A DNA stretch of 64,000 nt from Chromobacterium phragmitis (GTDB taxonomy: Bacteria > Pseudomonadota > Gammaproteobacteria > Burkholderiales > Chromobacteriaceae). Made by a program: the position numbers and the translations under genes. This document shows, in pieces, positions 25,885-34,927 of the stretch. Every line of letters begins with the position of its first letter. Within the stretch, counting starts at the first letter, position 1. The stretch is taken from positions 2,914,001 to 2,978,000 of the forward strand of contig NZ_CP029495.1 of assembly GCF_003325475.1 (NCBI RefSeq). The letters run 5' to 3'. Under the pieces are notes generated by a model, which saw only the letters and a program-made list of their open reading frames with translations, made no database searches and was not told the origin of the DNA.

Positions 25885-26775
25885 ATGGCGGATAGAAGAC
25901 AATTTCTTCGCGGGGCGGGGCTGGCCGCGATGAGCGGATGGCTGCCGGCGGGCGCGGCGTCGAATGAGGCGGCAACCCTGCGGATAGACGCGACGCGCGA
26001 ATCGGCGAATCAGGACTCGCGGGTTAGGGTGCTGGTGTTCCATTACACCGCCGAGGATTTCGAGACCTCGCTCAAGCTGCTGACCGAGCCTCGCTACCGG
26101 ACCAGCGCGCATTATCTGATTCCAGACGCCGGGACGCTGGCAAGGGATCCTTCGGCGCTGAGGCTGGTGACCGAGGAGCGGCGCGCTTGGCATGCCGGAG
26201 TCAGCCATTGGCGCGGCGAGCGCTATCTGAACGACAACTCGATAGGCATCGAGATCGTCAACCGGGGCTATCCCTCGCCGGAGCAGGATGATTGGCCGCT
26301 GACAAGGCGGCAGTGGCGGGATTTCGACGACGCGCAAATCCGGCTGGCCGGCTGGCTGGCGGCCGACATCGTCGAGCGCCATGGCATCGCGCCGGACAAT
26401 GTCGTCGGCCATGCCGACATCGCGCCGGGGCGCAAGGCCGACCCTGGTCCCCGCTTCCCCTGGGAGCGCCTCTACCGGGAGTTTGGAGTCGGCGCCTGGC
26501 CGGACGGCGACGATGTGCGCAGGCTGCTGGCGGCGCAGCCGCGCGCCGCGGATCCCGTCAGCTGGCAGCGGCGCTTGTCTGCTTATGGTTACGACGCGCC
26601 GCTGACCGGCAATTGGGATGGCAAGACCCGGGATGCCATCGCCGCTTTCCAGATGCATTTCCGCCAGTCCCGCTTCGACGGCGAGCCGGATGCGGAGTCG
26701 TCGGCGATATTGGACGCCTTGCTGCTTAAATACCGTGGCGCGGACATCGACGAGGGCGAGGGCGGCGGCGCCTGA
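25885..26775 (+). CDS. N-acetylmuramoyl-L-alanine amidase, AmiD-like
   Basis: This 296-residue protein cleaves the amide bond between MurNAc and the stem peptide. An amidase_2 domain has the zinc ligands H53 (VLVFHYTAED), H176 (GHADIAPGRK) and D186. A peptidoglycan-binding domain follows (about residues 215-290, with LTGNWDGKTRDAIAAFQ). The N-terminus reads RRQFLRGAG, a twin-arginine export signal, ending near GAAS. E. coli AmiD is instead an outer membrane lipoprotein. The ATG at 25885 has GAGAGGA upstream. It lies next to a class C beta-lactamase gene. Confidence 0.88.
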   Translation: MADRRQFLRGAGLAAMSGWLPAGAASNEAATLRIDATRESANQDSRVRVLVFHYTAEDFETSLKLLTEPRYRTSAHYLIPDAGTLARDPSALRLVTEERRAWHAGVSHWRGERYLNDNSIGIEIVNRGYPSPEQDDWPLTRRQWRDFDDAQIRLAGWLAADIVERHGIAPDNVVGHADIAPGRKADPGPRFPWERLYREFGVGAWPDGDDVRRLLAAQPRAADPVSWQRRLSAYGYDAPLTGNWDGKTRDAIAAFQMHFRQSRFDGEPDAESSAILDALLLKYRGADIDEGEGGGA

Positions 26776-26913
26776 GCGCGGGTTTCCGGTTACGCCAGTT
26801 ACGTGTGGCGCGGTTTACGGCGGGAGCGAGGGTTTGTAATTTGACGGGGCTTTCCATTGATTGACGCGCGCCCGGCGAAAGACCGGCGTCGCGCCTTCGC
26901 TCAGGAGTTCGTG

Positions 26914-28095
26914 ATGACCTATTCCCGCATATTCAGCCTCGGCGCCGGCCTGTTCGGTTGCCTTGCCCTCTTTTCCACTCCCGCCGCGGCGGCCAGCCAA
27001 ACCGAGCTTGACCGCGCGGTGGCGGCGACGATTCCGCCCTTGATGCGGGCAAACGACATCCCCGGCATGGCTGTGGCGGTGCTGGCCGGCGGCCAGACCC
27101 ATTATTTCAATTACGGCGTGGCCTCCAGGGAGAGCGGCCAGCCGGTAACCCGTGACACCGTGTTCGAGCTGGGGTCGATCAGCAAGACCTTTACCGGCAT
27201 CCTGGGCGGCTATGCGCTGGCCCAGGGGAAGCTGGCGCTGACGGACTCGGCCAGCCGCCATCAGCCAGAGCTCAAAGGAAGCGTGTTCGATCGCGTGTCT
27301 ATGCTGCAATTGGCCACTTACAGCGCCGGCGGCCTGCCGCTGCAGTTTCCGGACGCGGTGAGCGGCTACAGGGACATGTGGGCGTATTACCGTGACTGGC
27401 GACCGGGCTTCGCGCCGGGAGAGCGCCGACAGTATTCCAATCCCAGCATAGGCTTGTTCGGCCATCTGGCTGCGCGCGCCCTAGGCCAGCCGTTCGAGCG
27501 GGCGATGGAGGGGACGGTTTTGTCCAAGCTGGGTTTGGCCAGCACCTATCTTCACGTGCCGGCGGCCGCGCAGCCGCGATACGCCTGGGGCTATTCCAAG
27601 GCGGGCAAGCCGGTGCGGGTGTCGCCGGGCGCGCTCGACGCCGAGGCTTACGGCGTCAAGTCCAGCGCGGCGGACATGTCGCGCTACCTGCAGGCCAATC
27701 TTTCCGGCGCGGCCGATCCGCAGCTGAGCCGCGCGATCGCGGCGAGCCAGACCGCGTACTACCAAGTGGGCAATATGCTCCAGGGCCTGGGCTGGGAGGG
27801 CTATCGCTATCCCATCAGCCTGGACGGCTTGTTGGCCGGCAATTCCAATGAAATGGCGTTTCAGCCGCAGCGCGTGTCGTGGCTGAATCCGCCCAAGGCG
27901 GGAGAGGGCGAGATGTTGTGGAACAAGACCGGCTCCACCGGCGGTTTCGGCGCCTACGTTTTGTTCGTGCCGGCGCGCAAACTGGGCATCGTGATGCTGG
28001 CCAATCGAAACTATCCCATCGCCGAGCGGGTGAGGGCGGCGTACCGGATACTGTCGCAGCTGGATCCGGCGCTGGCCTCCTCCGCCCAGCCTTGA
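26914..28095 (+). CDS. ampC: class C beta-lactamase
   Basis: The 393-residue periplasmic serine hydrolase has all three class C motifs: S88-I-S-K91 with the nucleophile serine, Y174-S-N176, and K338-T-G340. The signal peptide ends near AAA-ASQTE. It would hydrolyse cephalosporins; closely related carboxypeptidases and esterases share the fold, but length and motif spacing fit AmpC. CAGGAG precedes the ATG at 26914. No ampR-type LysR gene is adjacent, so AmpR-dependent induction is not indicated here. Confidence 0.9.
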   Translation: MTYSRIFSLGAGLFGCLALFSTPAAAASQTELDRAVAATIPPLMRANDIPGMAVAVLAGGQTHYFNYGVASRESGQPVTRDTVFELGSISKTFTGILGGYALAQGKLALTDSASRHQPELKGSVFDRVSMLQLATYSAGGLPLQFPDAVSGYRDMWAYYRDWRPGFAPGERRQYSNPSIGLFGHLAARALGQPFERAMEGTVLSKLGLASTYLHVPAAAQPRYAWGYSKAGKPVRVSPGALDAEAYGVKSSAADMSRYLQANLSGAADPQLSRAIAASQTAYYQVGNMLQGLGWEGYRYPISLDGLLAGNSNEMAFQPQRVSWLNPPKAGEGEMLWNKTGSTGGFGAYVLFVPARKLGIVMLANRNYPIAERVRAAYRILSQLDPALASSAQP

Positions 28096-28101
28096 CCGGC
28101 T

Positions 28102-28458
28102 TCAGGCCGGCTCGACCAGCAGCAGCATGCTGGGCAATTCCTCGCCATTGTCGGTGGGCAGTATTTGGTAGCGGTCGGTGGCGGCCGGCTCCGGATCATC
28201 TCTCAGCCGGCATTCCAGCACATTGCAGACATAGGCGAGCACCGTGGATTGCAGCGGCTGCAGTTCTTCGCTCAGCCGCAACGTGATGTAGGGGATGAAA
28301 TGCTCGTCGGCGTGGGCGCGCGCGTGAAGGCCAGCCTTGGTCAGCAGGGTGACGATCTGGTCGGCGCGATGGATAAGCGGTTGGCGGACGTAGAGGGCGT
28401 CCAATTGGGCGCGGTAACGATCCGCGGCGTTTCTGACCAGTTCGGCGTAAAGGCTCAT
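28102..28458 (-). CDS. hypothetical protein, 118 residues
   Basis: I do not recognise a function. The soluble protein has an N-terminal helix (SLYAELVRNAADRYRAQL) and mixed strands after it, without signal peptide, Cys clusters or catalytic motifs. It starts at the ATG at 28458 and converges on ampC with only six bases between stops. It may be first to be transcribed downstream of the DJ-1 family gene on the same strand, with 117 bases between them. Confidence 0.6.
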   Translation of the reverse strand: MSLYAELVRNAADRYRAQLDALYVRQPLIHRADQIVTLLTKAGLHARAHADEHFIPYITLRLSEELQPLQSTVLAYVCNVLECRLRDDPEPAATDRYQILPTDNGEELPSMLLLVEPA

Positions 28459-28575
28459 GGCTTGGCTCCCCGGCTGCCGGAGCGAGGGCGCTCCGGCGGC
28501 TATCATGCAGTCCTGTTCTAGGTTTAGCCGTTATGGAGGGGGAGGGCGTTCAGCCGCTTGGACAGTTTTGTCCGT

Positions 28576-29262
28576 TCACAACATCGCGGCGGCCGCGCGC
28601 ACGACCGCCGCTTCCCGCCGGTCGCGCATCTGGTCCATTCTTTGCCTCGCCGCCGCCAGCACTTCCGGGCTGGCCAGTTCCGGCCGGCCGGAAGCGAACG
28701 GCGGAGCCGGCGCGTACTCCAGAGCCAATTGCACGGTCTGCGCGAACCGACGACCGGCTATCTTGGCCATCAAGGCCAGCGCCATGTCGATGCCGGCGGT
28801 GACCCCGCCGCCGCTGATCAGCTTGCCGTCCATGACGATCCGATCGGAACAGGGCTGGGCGCCGAAGGCGGCCAGGCTGTCCAGCCAGGCCCAGTGGCAG
28901 GCGGCGCGGCGGCCTCTCAGCAAGCCGGCCGCGCCCAGCAGCAGCGAGCCGGTGCAGACTGAGCTGATGTAATCCGCGCCGGCGGCCAGACGCCGCAGTT
29001 CGTCCAGGAATGCCCGGTCCTCCATTGCCTCCACGGTGCCCAGCCCGCCGGGCACCAGCAGCAGATCGCAATGTTCGATATTGGACAAGCGGGCAATATC
29101 GGAGAAGACGACGCCGCCATCGGCGCGGATGGCTTCGCCGTGTCGGGAAGCCAGCAGGCAACGGGCGCGGGGCAGCTTGCTCAGAAATTCCAGCGGGCCG
29201 GTGAAGTCCAGCTGGGTGACGCCCGGATACAGCGCGAAAACGATGAGATAGGGTTGGTGCAT
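28576..29262 (-). CDS. DJ-1/PfpI family protein, isonitrile hydratase-like
   Basis: This 228-residue protein of the DJ-1/PfpI superfamily has the nucleophile elbow SVCTGSLLLGAAGLL with C103, the acidic residue D19 in TQLDFTGPLEFL, and the CHWAW motif. It best resembles isonitrile hydratase (InhA), which hydrates isonitriles to N-formamides; that substrate is an inference. It is divergent from a GlxA-type regulator whose N-terminal domain is homologous, with 83 bases between the starts. Confidence 0.8.
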   Translation of the reverse strand: MHQPYLIVFALYPGVTQLDFTGPLEFLSKLPRARCLLASRHGEAIRADGGVVFSDIARLSNIEHCDLLLVPGGLGTVEAMEDRAFLDELRRLAAGADYISSVCTGSLLLGAAGLLRGRRAACHWAWLDSLAAFGAQPCSDRIVMDGKLISGGGVTAGIDMALALMAKIAGRRFAQTVQLALEYAPAPPFASGRPELASPEVLAAARQRMDQMRDRREAAVVRAAAAML

Positions 29263-29345
29263 ATGGCCTCCCGGCGCGGATTGACCTTTTCATCATCATT
29301 TGGCTATGCTTTGTCGTAAATGACAGTATTCCATCTTTTCATGCC

Positions 29346-30293
29346 ATGACACGCGATATTGCCATTCTGCTGTTCGATGGGTTTCAGCTGTTGGACGCGG
29401 CGGGGCCGATCTCCGTCTTCGAGAGCGCGCTGCGCTATCGTCCTGGCGCCTACCGCTTGCGGGCGGTATCGTTGCGCGGCGGTTTGGCGCGCAGCTCGTC
29501 CGGGATGGCGATGGATAGCGACGCCTGGGGGGCGATGGCGCCGCCGGACACGCTGCTGGCGGCGGGAGGGGAGGGCGTGCCTGCCATTCTCGGGTGCGAG
29601 GAGACGCGGACATTCATCCGGCGCTGCGCCGAGCGGTCGCGGCGGGTGGTCAGCGTGTGCACCGGCGCATTTCTGCTGGCGGAGGCTGGCTTGCTGGATG
29701 GCCTGAGCGCCACTACGCATTGGGCGCATGGCGCGGACTTCGCGCGTCGCTATCCGCAGGTGTCGCTGGATGTCGACCGCATTTTCATCCGCCAGGGCGC
29801 GGTATGGACAGCGGCCGGCGTCAGCGCCGGCATCGACATGGCGTTGGCCTTGGTGGCGGACGATCTGGGCGATGACATCGCGCGGCGCTGCGCGCAGCGT
29901 CTGGTAATGTATTACCGCAGGCCGGGTGGGCAATCGCAGTTTTCCTCCTTGCTGGAAATGCAGGCTCCGAATGGCCGTTTCGCGCGGCTGCTCGACCAAG
30001 TGCGGCGCAATCTGGAAGCGGCATGGGATGTGGAGTCGATGGCCGCTTTCTGTTGCTTGAGCCCTCGCCATTTCTCGCGTCTGTTCCTGGCCGAAGTGGG
30101 CATGCCGCCGGCGAAGGCGGTGGAGCGTCTGCGGGTGGAGGCGGCGCGTGCTGCGTTGGAGAGCGGCACGCGCTCCATGCAGCGGGTGGCGCGGCAGTGC
30201 GGTTTCGGCGACGCGGAAAGAATGCGCCGCAGTTTTGTGCGGCAGCTGGGACGGCAGCCATCCGGCTTGTTGCGGCAGGCGGGCGAGGCCTGA
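29346..30293 (+). CDS. GlxA family transcriptional regulator
   Basis: The 315-residue protein joins an N-terminal DJ-1/PfpI-like domain (LLFDGFQLLDAAGPISVF, and SVCTGAFLLAEAGLL with C105) to a C-terminal AraC DNA-binding domain (about residues 215-312, with MAAFCCLSPRHFSRLFLAEVG and RVARQCGFGDAERMRRSF). It is divergent from the DJ-1 family gene and probably controls it, sensing a related ligand through the shared fold. Confidence 0.88.
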   Translation: MTRDIAILLFDGFQLLDAAGPISVFESALRYRPGAYRLRAVSLRGGLARSSSGMAMDSDAWGAMAPPDTLLAAGGEGVPAILGCEETRTFIRRCAERSRRVVSVCTGAFLLAEAGLLDGLSATTHWAHGADFARRYPQVSLDVDRIFIRQGAVWTAAGVSAGIDMALALVADDLGDDIARRCAQRLVMYYRRPGGQSQFSSLLEMQAPNGRFARLLDQVRRNLEAAWDVESMAAFCCLSPRHFSRLFLAEVGMPPAKAVERLRVEAARAALESGTRSMQRVARQCGFGDAERMRRSFVRQLGRQPSGLLRQAGEA

Positions 30294-30295
30294 CT

Positions 30296-30556
30296 TCAGC
30301 GGCGCGCTTGCAGCAGGCGCCGCGCTTCGGCCGCCAGTTCGCGTTGGCTGGACGCCAGCAGCTTGAAGTCCAGGTCCTGGATGGCCAGTTGTTGGGCTTG
30401 CTGCTGGTTGACGGTCAGCAGTTGCTGTTCGCGCAGCTCTAGTTGTTCGATGCGGGCCTGCTGCGACGCGCCGCCGCCGAAGAGCTGGTCCAGCAACTGC
30501 AGCGGGAACAGCAAGGCCAGCGCGGCGAGGGCGAGGCGAAGCGCGGATGGGATCAT
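30296..30556 (-). CDS. small membrane-anchored coiled-coil protein
   Basis: This 86-residue protein begins with a hydrophobic segment (LRLALAALALLFPLQLL) that may be an uncleaved anchor or signal. A Gln, Glu and Leu-rich helical region from SQQARIEQLELREQQLL to the end is a likely coiled coil. AGGAGA stands at the right distance before the ATG at 30556. The function is unknown. It converges tail to tail on the GlxA-type gene, with only two bases between the stops. Confidence 0.6.
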   Translation of the reverse strand: MIPSALRLALAALALLFPLQLLDQLFGGGASQQARIEQLELREQQLLTVNQQQAQQLAIQDLDFKLLASSQRELAAEARRLLQARR

Positions 30557-31562
30557 GCGACTCTCCTGGCCCGTTCGTGGACCGCGGTCGGACGGGCGTC
30601 GTAAAGGGTTTCCAGATAGGCGGGGCCCTGCCGCATCCGCAGCAGCGCGGGCGGTCCCATCGGGGATGGACCAAATCTTCCGCTGGCAGGTCTTGTCTAG
30701 TTCCATCGAGCGAGAGTCGGAACGCCTGGGCCTGGGCGTCCGTTATTCTGCGCCGGATTCTCCCGTCTCTGCCGCCAGTCGGAGGAGATGGCCCACTCCG
30801 CCTCCAATCCTTGGTAGGCTGCGAGCAGGGCCGCAAAGCTTGGGGGCGAAGCTGTCTTGGCGCCGCGGCTTCGCCACCGCAGCTTCGGTTTCTCTTGCGA
30901 ACCCGCGGTCGACTTGTCGGTTGGCGCCATGTGCGCAGCGCTTGGCGTGCAGAGCCCTTGCCCTTCTGTCCATGCGAGCCCTGGTGCAATGCGGGCATGC
31001 TGTTCTCCAAGTCGGAACGAGTGGCGCGATGGAATGTGACTAGGGCCAGTTTAGGGGCAGGGGCGGAGGGGAGGACAGCGGACGGATGTCAGTGCGAGGA
31101 GGCTCTGGCGACGCGCTCGGCATTTTCCGGCCAATGAAATAGGGGGAGAGATCAATATGCCGGCGGATTTTTGTGAAGAAAAGCAAATTTAAAGATATCT
31201 GGTTATTGGGCAGGCATTAAACCGAATTTTATTGACGCTTTGTCAATAAAATCCTTGTGTAATCGATTTCGTCGGGAGAGATAGCTATTTATGCATGGCG
31301 AGAGTATTGAATTCCGTCAATGAGACGGTTTATGCGCAGCGCATCGAGAGTGGTTCGCATTCCATCGACGCGGCGTTGACAGCTTTCGCCATTGCCGCTA
31401 AAGTTCACCACCTCGTTTGACGGCAATACTTTAAAATCAAATTGTTGCCGCTAATGAAAGCCGCCGCAATCCCGTTGTCGGAGCGCTTGGCCGCGAATTA
31501 GCATGCTTCGCATGCGGCACGCGGTCTTCCAGCGCAGCCAGGGGCTTGATATTTAAAATGCA
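30557..31562. other. gene-poor region of about 1 kb
   Basis: No convincing gene is visible. Bases 30600-31040 are GC-rich and may hold remnants of coding sequence on the minus strand. Bases 31140-31300 are AT-rich and carry a perfect 11-base inverted repeat. A short frame of 11 codons at 31157 follows a good ribosome site (GGGGGAGAG) but cannot be judged at that length. TTGACA and TAAAGT spaced 17 bases apart at 31376-31404 could be a promoter. Confidence 0.45.
31226..31252. promoter_or_regulatory. perfect inverted repeat, function unknown
   Basis: ATTTTATTGAC and GTCAATAAAAT form a perfect 11-base inverted repeat around a 5-base centre. No gene ends just before it, so it is not an obvious terminator. 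It could be an operator or the remnant of an element. Confidence 0.45.
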
Positions 31563-31592
31563 TTGTCAGTCTGTGTTTCGCTAGGCTACAAT
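31563..31592 (+). promoter_or_regulatory. promoter of tRNA-Leu
   Basis: TTGTCA and TACAAT, 18 bases apart, lie 16 bases before the mature tRNA start. Both hexamers are one mismatch from the sigma-70 consensus. Confidence 0.6.
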
Positions 31593-31607
31593 TGCCCGCT
31601 CTGTGCG

Positions 31608-31692
31608 GCCCCGGTGGTGAAATTGGTAGACACAAGGGACTTAAAATCCCTCGGCTTCGGCTGTGCCGGTTCGACCCCGGCCCGGGGCACCA
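31608..31692 (+). tRNA. tRNA-Leu(UAA)
   Basis: The 85-base tRNA has the long variable arm of tRNA-Leu. Acceptor GCCCCGG pairs with CCGGGGC, the anticodon loop CTTAAAA gives anticodon TAA, and CCA is encoded. Confidence 0.96.
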
Positions 31693-31873
31693 TCAGCAAT
31701 CCGGTTGCGAAAACCGTTTTCGCCCTGTCGGCGAATGGCGGCATTCATCCTGCTGGATTAAAATTCACATCCTGGCGACGCCGTCGTCTAACTGGACAAG
31801 TGGCCGGTTGCATCGCGCCTCTTGATTGGGCAGCATGCGCTGTCTTTGCATCAACGGATCTAGATAGAAGTTC

Positions 31874-32320
31874 ATGAAGCCAAATACTGAAACGGCACTC
31901 GGTGCTGCTCTCAAGTCTGCTGTTCAAAGCCTGTCCAAGAAAAAGCAGACCGAGATGATCGCGGATCACATCTACGGCAAGTTCGACGTGTTTCGTCAGT
32001 TCCGGCCGTTGGCGCTTGGCATTCACGAAAGCCTGATCGCGTCGTTGTCGCAGTTCGATCCGAACCTGATTTCCCGCGTGGTGGCCAACCACTGCCGCAA
32101 GCCGCGTTATCTGAAATCGCTGGCCCGCGGAGGCAAGCGCTTCGACCTGGCCGGCAAGCCGCAAGGCGAGGTGAGCGCGGAGGAGAAGCGCGCGGCCGAG
32201 TTGCAGATGCAGCCCAAGAACGCGACGGCCGCGGAGGCCGACCCGCAGACGGCGCCGACGGACGCCGCGCCCGCAGCCGTGGAAGCGGCGCCGCAGCAGG
32301 AAGGCCAAGCCGAGTCCTGA
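31874..32320 (+). CDS. proQ: ProQ/FinO family RNA chaperone
   Basis: ProQ binds structured small RNAs and 3' ends of mRNAs. The 148-residue protein is a FinO domain (about residues 10-105, with VFRQFRPLALGIHESL and RVVANHCRKPRYLKSLARGGKR-like basic segment) followed by an Ala, Glu and Pro-rich disordered tail. The separate C-terminal SH3-like domain of E. coli ProQ is missing, as in the short betaproteobacterial forms. A strong terminator follows. Confidence 0.9.
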   Translation: MKPNTETALGAALKSAVQSLSKKKQTEMIADHIYGKFDVFRQFRPLALGIHESLIASLSQFDPNLISRVVANHCRKPRYLKSLARGGKRFDLAGKPQGEVSAEEKRAAELQMQPKNATAAEADPQTAPTDAAPAAVEAAPQQEGQAES

Positions 32321-32335
32321 TCCGGCCCGCCGCGA

Positions 32336-32366
32336 AGAAAAGCCCTGTCTTATGACAGGGCTTTTT
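32336..32366 (+). terminator. intrinsic terminator of proQ
   Basis: AAGCCCTGTC and GACAGGGCTT form a stem with loop TTAT, followed by a T run. Confidence 0.92.
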
Positions 32367-32440
32367 GCGTCTTGGGTCTTGAAATGCCGGGGACGGACTC
32401 CATCTGCCCGCTATCGCCAACCTCAACAACCTTGACGAAT

Positions 32441-34339
32441 ATGAGCGCACAGAAAGAAACCCTGGGTTTTCAGACCGAAGTGAAACAGCTGCTGAAGCTG
32501 ATGATCCACTCCCTGTATTCCAACAAGGAGATTTTCCTGCGTGAACTGATCTCCAATGCTTCCGACGCCGCCGACAAGCTGCGCTTCGAGGGCATGGCCA
32601 AGCCGGAACTGTTCGAAAACGATCCGGAGCTGAAGATCGGCATCTTCTTCGACAAAGACGCCCGCACCGTCACTATCGCCGACAACGGCATCGGCATGAG
32701 CCGCGACGAAGTGGTGGCCAATATCGGCACCATCGCCAAGTCCGGCACCAAGGCCTTCTTCGATCAGCTGTCCGGCGACGCCAAGAAGGACGCCAACCTG
32801 ATCGGCCAATTCGGCGTGGGTTTCTACTCCGCCTTCATCGTCGCCGACAAAGTCACGCTGACCAGCCGCCGAGCCGGCGAAGCCGCCGCCACCCGTTGGG
32901 AATCGCTGGGCGAAGGCGAATACACGCTGGAGCAGGTGGAAAAGGCCGGCCGCGGCACCGAGATCGTGCTGCACCTGAAAGAGGGCGAGGACGAGTTGCT
33001 GAACGACTGGCGCTTGAAGGCCATCGTCCGCAAGTATTCCGACCACATCTCCATTCCGATCGAGATGAAGAAGGGCGCCGGCTACGGCGAAGACGGCGAA
33101 GTGACCAACAGCGACGAGCTGGAAGTGGTCAACTCCGCCTCCGCGCTGTGGACCCGTTCCAAGAGCGACATCACGGAAGAGCAGTATCAGGAGTTTTACA
33201 AGCACGTCGCGCATGACTTCACCGAGCCGCTGGCCTGGAGCCATGCCCGCGTCGAAGGCCGCCAGGAATACACCGAACTGTTGTATATCCCGTCGCGCGC
33301 GCCGTTCGACATGTACGACCGCGAGCGCAAGCAGGGCGTGAAGCTGTATGTGCGCCGCGTCTTCATCATGGAAGACACCGAAAAGCTGATGCCGCATTAC
33401 CTGCGCTTCGTGCGCGGCGTAATCGACAGCAACGACCTGCCGCTGAACGTGTCGCGCGAAATCCTGCAGGAAAGCAAGGATATCGACGCCATCCGCGCAG
33501 GCTGCGTCAAGAAGGTGCTGGGCCTGCTGGAAGACCTGTACGCCAATCAGCCGGAAAAGTACGCCGCATTCTGGAAGGAGTTCGGCCAGGTGCTGAAGGA
33601 AGGCGTGGGCGAGGATTTCGCCAACAAGGATCGCATCGCCAAGCTGCTGCGCTTCACCTCCACCGCGTCGGAAGACGGCGCGGAGCCGTCCGTTTCGCTG
33701 GCCGACTACATCGGCAGGATGAAGGAAGGCCAGGACAAGATCTATTACATCACCGCCGACACGCTGGCCGCCGCCAAGAACAGCCCGCATCTGGAAGTGT
33801 TCAAGAAGAAGGGCGTGGAAGTGCTGCTGTTGACCGACCGCGTCGACGAGTGGGTGACCGGCTCGTTGTTCGAGTTCGATGGCAAGCCGCTGCAGTCCGT
33901 CGCCAAGGGCGCGCTGGATCTGGGCGCGCTGGAGGACGAGGCCGACAAGGAGGCGCAGAAGCAGGTGGAAGAAGCCTCCAAGCCGGTAGTGGAAAAAGTG
34001 CAGAAGGCATTGGGCGACAAGGTGAAGGAAGTGCGCGCCACCGCCCGCCTGGTGGACAGCCCGGCTTGCCTGGTGGCCGGCGAGCACGATATGAGCGCCC
34101 ACCTGGAGCGGATGCTGAAGGCCGCCGGCCAGAAGGTGGAAGGCAGCAAGCCGACGCTGGAAATCAACCCGGAGCACGTGCTGGTGAAGAGGCTGGCCGA
34201 GGAGTCCGACGAGGCGCGCGCCGGCGATCTGGCCGCTGTGCTGTACGATCAGGCGCTGCTGGCCGAGGGCGGGAAGCTGGAAGACCCGGCTTCCTTCGTC
34301 AAGCGCATCAACAAGCTGATGCTGGAACTGTCGGCCTGA
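32441..34339 (+). CDS. htpG: molecular chaperone HtpG (Hsp90)
   Basis: HtpG is the bacterial Hsp90, an ATP-dependent chaperone dimer. The 632-residue protein has the GHKL ATPase motifs in order: the ELISNASDAADKLR helix, DNGIGM, and GQFGVGFYSAF. Middle and C-terminal domains are complete. I chose the ATG at 32441 (MSAQKETLGFQTEVKQ), the usual family start; in-frame extension upstream is out of character. A terminator hairpin follows. Confidence 0.97.
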   Translation: MSAQKETLGFQTEVKQLLKLMIHSLYSNKEIFLRELISNASDAADKLRFEGMAKPELFENDPELKIGIFFDKDARTVTIADNGIGMSRDEVVANIGTIAKSGTKAFFDQLSGDAKKDANLIGQFGVGFYSAFIVADKVTLTSRRAGEAAATRWESLGEGEYTLEQVEKAGRGTEIVLHLKEGEDELLNDWRLKAIVRKYSDHISIPIEMKKGAGYGEDGEVTNSDELEVVNSASALWTRSKSDITEEQYQEFYKHVAHDFTEPLAWSHARVEGRQEYTELLYIPSRAPFDMYDRERKQGVKLYVRRVFIMEDTEKLMPHYLRFVRGVIDSNDLPLNVSREILQESKDIDAIRAGCVKKVLGLLEDLYANQPEKYAAFWKEFGQVLKEGVGEDFANKDRIAKLLRFTSTASEDGAEPSVSLADYIGRMKEGQDKIYYITADTLAAAKNSPHLEVFKKKGVEVLLLTDRVDEWVTGSLFEFDGKPLQSVAKGALDLGALEDEADKEAQKQVEEASKPVVEKVQKALGDKVKEVRATARLVDSPACLVAGEHDMSAHLERMLKAAGQKVEGSKPTLEINPEHVLVKRLAEESDEARAGDLAAVLYDQALLAEGGKLEDPASFVKRINKLMLELSA

Positions 34340-34365
34340 GTCCGTCCGCGCCAATGCCGCAAACG

Positions 34366-34394
34366 AACCGTCCTTTCGCAGGGCGGTTTTTTAT
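34366..34394 (+). terminator. intrinsic terminator of htpG
   Basis: AACCGTCCT pairs, with one G-T wobble, to AGGGCGGTT around a TTCGC loop, followed by T residues. Confidence 0.82.
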
Positions 34395-34443
34395 TGCCAT
34401 TGTCCTAACATGAGATTCCCTGCAATGGAACCAGGAGAAGGCG

Positions 34444-34851
34444 ATGAGCGAAACGAGAGCGCTGCCGGGCGTGTATCCCAGCCTGTGCTACGACGACGCG
34501 GTGGTGACGATGGAATGGCTGGAGCGGGTGTTCGGCTTTCAGCGCCGCTTCGCCATGATAGAGGACGGCAGAGTGCATCATGCGGAGTTGAGCCTGGGCA
34601 ATACCGTGATCATGGTGACCAGCCTCAAACCTGAGCAGCGGGATGGCGGCTTGTTCGGGCAGGCGCTGGCCTTGTGCGTCCACGTGGCGGACCCGGCCGC
34701 GCATTTCGAGCGGGCCAAAGAACTGGGCGCGAACATCATGCAGCCGCTGAAGCGCGAGGATTACGGCGCCAGCGGTTACCTTGCCCGCGATCCGGAAGGC
34801 CAGCAATGGTATTTCAGCGACTATCTGCCGGGCGAGTACTGGGAGTCCTGA
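34444..34851 (+). CDS. VOC (glyoxalase-like) family protein
   Basis: This 135-residue protein has the paired beta-alpha-beta-beta-beta modules of the vicinal oxygen chelate fold: YPSLCYDDAVVTMEWLERVFGF, then HAELSLGNTVIM, and in the second half LCVHVADPAAHFERAKELGA followed by ARDPEGQQWYFSDY. His and Glu residues at module ends could hold a metal. Related proteins include bleomycin resistance and glyoxalase-like enzymes, and the substrate is not predictable. Confidence 0.85.
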   Translation: MSETRALPGVYPSLCYDDAVVTMEWLERVFGFQRRFAMIEDGRVHHAELSLGNTVIMVTSLKPEQRDGGLFGQALALCVHVADPAAHFERAKELGANIMQPLKREDYGASGYLARDPEGQQWYFSDYLPGEYWES

Positions 34852-34927
34852 GCGTCCTGAGTTTGTAGTGCGCAGTCAGCCGGCGCATGGCATCATGCCA
34901 TTTTCATCTTCAAGATAGGGCCTGACC

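Noticed and set aside
30697..30930. 77-codon frame on the minus strand in the gene-poor region
   Set aside because: There is no convincing ribosome site or recognisable feature, and composition is like random GC-rich DNA.
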